This document shows, piece by piece, positions 6,616-9,944 of a DNA stretch of 9,944 nucleotides (its first letter is position 1; each line of letters starts with the position of its first letter). A model generated the notes under the pieces. It did no database searches. It was not told the DNA's origin and saw only the letters and a list, made by a program, of their open reading frames with translations. The position numbers and the translations under genes are program-made. Source of the stretch: Candidatus Peregrinibacteria bacterium (GTDB lineage Bacteria; Patescibacteriota; Gracilibacteria; UBA1369; LOWO2-01-FULL-3). The DNA lies in contig JACROX010000051.1 of assembly GCA_016214225.1 (NCBI GenBank), forward strand, positions 1 through 9,944, in the 5' to 3' direction.

Positions 6616-7482
6616 TCATCTCAGAACAATCACTCCAGCCATATGTCCGTTTCCGCCTTTTTGCGCCCTAAAGGAGAAGAATTCTTCATTTTCGCATACG
6701 GTGCATCTGTTCGCGAATTCAATATTTTCAGCCAAAACTCCGGAGTCAGTCATTTGATCAAAACTGCATTTCCATAAATCAACATGATAACTCCCATCAA
6801 CATATTTTTGCATAAATTCCGGAAGCTCATTTGCCGGATCGCTAAATTCCGCCGAGCATTCTCCGAGAGATGGCGAAACTCCGACAAAAATATCACCGGC
6901 ATTACATCCAAATTCTTCCTTCATTTTTAAAATTGTTTTTCCGAGAATGTTTGATTTATTTCCTTTCCACCCGCAGTGTACGGCGGCGATAACTTTTTTC
7001 ACGGGATCAAACATCAAAACTCCTTGGCAATCCGCAAATCTCACAATCAGTCCAACATCTCTAACATCAGTAACAAAGCCATCAATTCCATAGAAAGGAT
7101 TTTTAATTCCCAATTTTAAATCAGCGGTTTCAAATTCGGATTCAAACAAAATTTTCTCATCAACTTTCCCGGAAATATTATCGCCGGAACTTTTAATTAT
7201 CATAACTTTATCCGTATGTTCTTGATACGCTATAAAAAGCCCACGAGCCGAAATTCCTGCGCTTTCCAAAAACAATCTATAATTTTCTTCAATGTTTTTC
7301 ATCGAATCTCTGTCTTCGCGAATCTCCAAATTAAGGCTCCCAAAGCCACCTTTACTCACTCCGCCTCTTCTCGTTGAAATCGCGTGATTTATTAAATCAC
7401 TAAATTTCAATAAATTTCCGAACTGATAAAACGGAACTTTACGGCCGTCCGTCCCCTTAGGACTGCCAACCAATTTAATCAT
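6616..7482 (-). CDS. pgeF: PgeF/YfiH family (multicopper polyphenol oxidase-like; purine nucleoside phosphorylase / peptidoglycan editing factor)
   Basis: The 288-residue protein, slightly longer than the usual ~240-270, carries the zinc/catalytic residues of the YfiH (DUF152/LACC1) family: His89 in YQEHTDKV, Cys152 in RFADCQGVL and His169 in AVHCGWKG. It also has the ISTRRGGVS start region, VSPSLGECSAEF (family GPxIxxCCxEV; here only one Cys) and the end FFSFRAQKGGNGHMAGVI. Members have been reported to phosphorolyse or deaminate purine nucleosides, and E. coli YfiH has been linked to keeping misincorporated residues out of peptidoglycan precursors; which applies here is open. The protein is probably cytosolic. 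It is the last gene of the eno-nnrD-pgeF operon. Its ATG overlaps the end of nnrD by 8 bases, suggesting translational coupling. It ends with TGA just before the palindromic element. Confidence 0.88.
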   Translation of the reverse strand: MIKLVGSPKGTDGRKVPFYQFGNLLKFSDLINHAISTRRGGVSKGGFGSLNLEIREDRDSMKNIEENYRLFLESAGISARGLFIAYQEHTDKVMIIKSSGDNISGKVDEKILFESEFETADLKLGIKNPFYGIDGFVTDVRDVGLIVRFADCQGVLMFDPVKKVIAAVHCGWKGNKSNILGKTILKMKEEFGCNAGDIFVGVSPSLGECSAEFSDPANELPEFMQKYVDGSYHVDLWKCSFDQMTDSGVLAENIEFANRCTVCENEEFFSFRAQKGGNGHMAGVIVLR

Positions 7483-8338
7483 ATTGCTTGATTACATAAG
7501 GTAGAGTAAACGCTATGTCGCTCGCGGAAAAAGCCACTCCTTTATTTTTTCTTAAAACATCTCCGCCGGCTCCGGTAATATAAGCCGCGCATTTTGCCGC
7601 GGTAAATCCTTCAAGTCCTTGAGCCAAAAAAGTGGCGCACACTCCAGCCAAAACATCACCGCTGCCGCCGACAGTCATGCCCGCGTTTCCGGTCATGTTC
7701 ATTTCAACGTCTCCTTCTTCTGAAGATATATAATCAATATGCCCTTTAAGCAAAATATTTATGTGCAAATCCATCGAAATCGATCTTAAAAGTACAATGG
7801 ATCTCGCGTCATCCTTGTCGATTTTCACGTCTTTGTCTATCAAATTTCTAAATTCATTTTGATGAGGAGTTGCAAGAATTGTTTGCTGTAAAGGAAATTT
7901 TTCGATTTTTTTCAAAACGGAAATCGCGTCTGCGTCCAAAACTGTCGGGATATGGAGATTTTTTACTATCTCCAAAACCGCTTCCAAAGTTTCATCGCGG
8001 CCGGCAAGACCGGGCCCTATCAAAATACTGTCGCACTCTTTTCCAAAATCAATAACGTCGGAAACGCATTCGATATTTAAAAATTGTCCGGAATATTTTT
8101 TCACGATAAAATCCGGATATATGCTTCTCGTGCATTCAAAATTACACTCGGGAACATATAAATAAACCAAATCCGCGCCGCTGTATAAAGCTCCAAGTCC
8201 TGCCAAAATCGGCGCGCCGTAATAATCTATACTGCCGCCGACAATCAGCACTTTTCCATTATCGCCTTTGTGCGAATTGGGATCTCTTTTGGGAAAAATC
8301 TGCGCAACATTTGATTTTTTTATTTCAACGATCGCCAT
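7475..8338 (-). CDS. nnrD: ADP/ATP-dependent NAD(P)H-hydrate dehydratase (stand-alone YjeF C-terminal domain)
   Basis: The 287-residue ribokinase-like enzyme dehydrates S-NAD(P)HX back to NAD(P)H using ADP or ATP. Family motifs are all present: KGDNGKVLIVGGS (residues 24-36), LIGPGLAGRD (106-115), VLDADAI (133-139), ATPHQNEF (156-163), LLKGH (196-200), and GNAGMTVGGSGDVLAG (217-232) with the expected catalytic Asp228. The length fits the dehydratase alone; the NnrE epimerase domain often fused in front is absent and is not seen elsewhere in the window. Without it only the S epimer is repaired directly, although R and S interconvert slowly on their own. The gene starts 4 bases after the eno stop, without a Shine-Dalgarno sequence, and overlaps pgeF at its end, so it sits in the middle of a tight operon. 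Confidence 0.93.
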   Translation of the reverse strand: MAIVEIKKSNVAQIFPKRDPNSHKGDNGKVLIVGGSIDYYGAPILAGLGALYSGADLVYLYVPECNFECTRSIYPDFIVKKYSGQFLNIECVSDVIDFGKECDSILIGPGLAGRDETLEAVLEIVKNLHIPTVLDADAISVLKKIEKFPLQQTILATPHQNEFRNLIDKDVKIDKDDARSIVLLRSISMDLHINILLKGHIDYISSEEGDVEMNMTGNAGMTVGGSGDVLAGVCATFLAQGLEGFTAAKCAAYITGAGGDVLRKNKGVAFSASDIAFTLPYVIKQYD

Positions 8339-8342
8339 AAAA

Positions 8343-9689
<1,347 letters not shown>

Positions 9690-9720
9690 TTCCAAACTAT
9701 ACAAGGAAAGAGGTATCAGA

Positions 9721-9825
9721 TTTTTTCATCAATCATGTATGGCGTTGCGGACACTGCATGCAGTGTCCGCATTCGGCGGAGCGTACATGTTAGCGTAGCC
9801 GAATCGTCATTGATTGATGAAAAAA
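9721..9825. repeat. Cloverleaf-like palindromic element upstream of the eno promoter
   Basis: A perfect 15-bp outer inverted repeat, TTTTTTCATCAATCA (9721-9735) with TGATTGATGAAAAAA (9811-9825), continues after a 3-base bulge as ATGGCG with CGTCAT (9739-9744 and 9805-9810, one G-T pair). Inside are a perfect 24-bp palindrome (9747-9770, arms GCGGACACTG and CAGTGTCCGC around CATG) and a second hairpin, ATTCGGC with GCCGAAT (9771-9777 and 9798-9804). The result is a three-way junction. It lies upstream of the eno -35 box; it does not look like an intrinsic terminator on either strand because the outer arm ends in A, not T. One frame (9723-9834) is open across it, but the product resembles nothing I know. 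Confidence 0.8.
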
Positions 9826-9944
9826 TGGATCAGTAGATAATTTCTTTGAATAAATTGTTTACAATGTTTTTAGGCATAAAATGTTGAGATGCGGAAAAGG
9901 AAGAAATTGATATCACGAACGCCGCGAACTAAAGCCCTGAATCC
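9826..9944. other. Right-edge stretch: possible rightward promoter and gene start, or end of a leftward gene
   Basis: On the plus strand, TTGTTT (9855-9860), 16 bases, then TAAAAT (9877-9882) could be a promoter. An ATG at 9889 opens a frame to the window edge (MRKRKKLISRTPRTKALN). That ATG falls at the predicted transcription start, so it would be leaderless, unlike other genes here. On the minus strand a frame is also open from the window end to a stop near 9875 (GFRALVRGVRDINFFLFR...). Neither can be confirmed from 119 bases. Confidence 0.2.

Noticed and set aside
6542..6757. A 71-residue plus-strand reading frame running from the palindromic element into the pgeF region
   Set aside because: Most of it is antisense to the well-supported pgeF gene and it has no recognisable protein features.
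6616..7482. TGA recoded as glycine (Gracilibacteria/Absconditabacteria code)
   Set aside because: TGA ends both the glycosyltransferase and pgeF at the expected protein length, and no gene has an internal TGA.

Overview
The window reads as AT-rich chromosomal DNA with short, closely packed genes. I think it comes from a Candidatus Patescibacteria (CPR)-type bacterium, probably of the Parcubacteria group. The signs are a large Ala/Thr/Ser-rich secreted surface protein ending in a DWTGGYLLKTLPSDS-like tail, a short SLH-domain protein with a Lys/Ala/Glu-rich coiled coil, a stand-alone NAD(P)H-hydrate dehydratase, and no Shine-Dalgarno sequence before any complete gene. The taxon is an inference from gene style, not from a marker gene. 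TGA is the stop of two genes, so the TGA=Gly code of Gracilibacteria/Absconditabacteria does not apply.

Layout. 1-1464 (+): 3' part of a surface/S-layer-like protein, followed by a clear intrinsic terminator at 1499-1535. 1555-2616 (-): Fic-domain enzyme with an N-terminal autoinhibitory motif and a C-terminal winged helix, convergent with the surface gene. 2616-2769: divergent promoters. 2769-3428 (+): TPR lipoprotein. 3469-5049 (+): secreted SLH protein with its own promoter. 5050-5288: gene-free stretch with three stem-loops and a promoter. 5289-6437 (+): GT2 (rhamnosyltransferase-like) glycosyltransferase carrying an apparent in-frame palindromic insertion. 6445-6606: a palindromic element with terminal inverted repeats that almost fills the gap between convergent genes. 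9635-6616 (-): operon eno, nnrD, pgeF. 9721-9825: a second cloverleaf-like palindromic element upstream of the eno promoter. 9826-9944: ambiguous right edge.

How the genes fit together. The left and centre form a cell-surface block: surface protein, lipoprotein, SLH anchor protein and glycosyltransferase. Each gene is separately promoted, not part of one operon. The right is a compact metabolic operon linking glycolysis (enolase) to metabolite repair (NAD(P)HX dehydratase) and to a PgeF/YfiH purine-nucleoside or peptidoglycan-editing enzyme. No complete new multi-gene system is visible. The most unusual content is a set of palindromic elements. Two intergenic ones share the same plan and one similar arm, and a third, REP-like, sequence lies in frame inside the glycosyltransferase gene.
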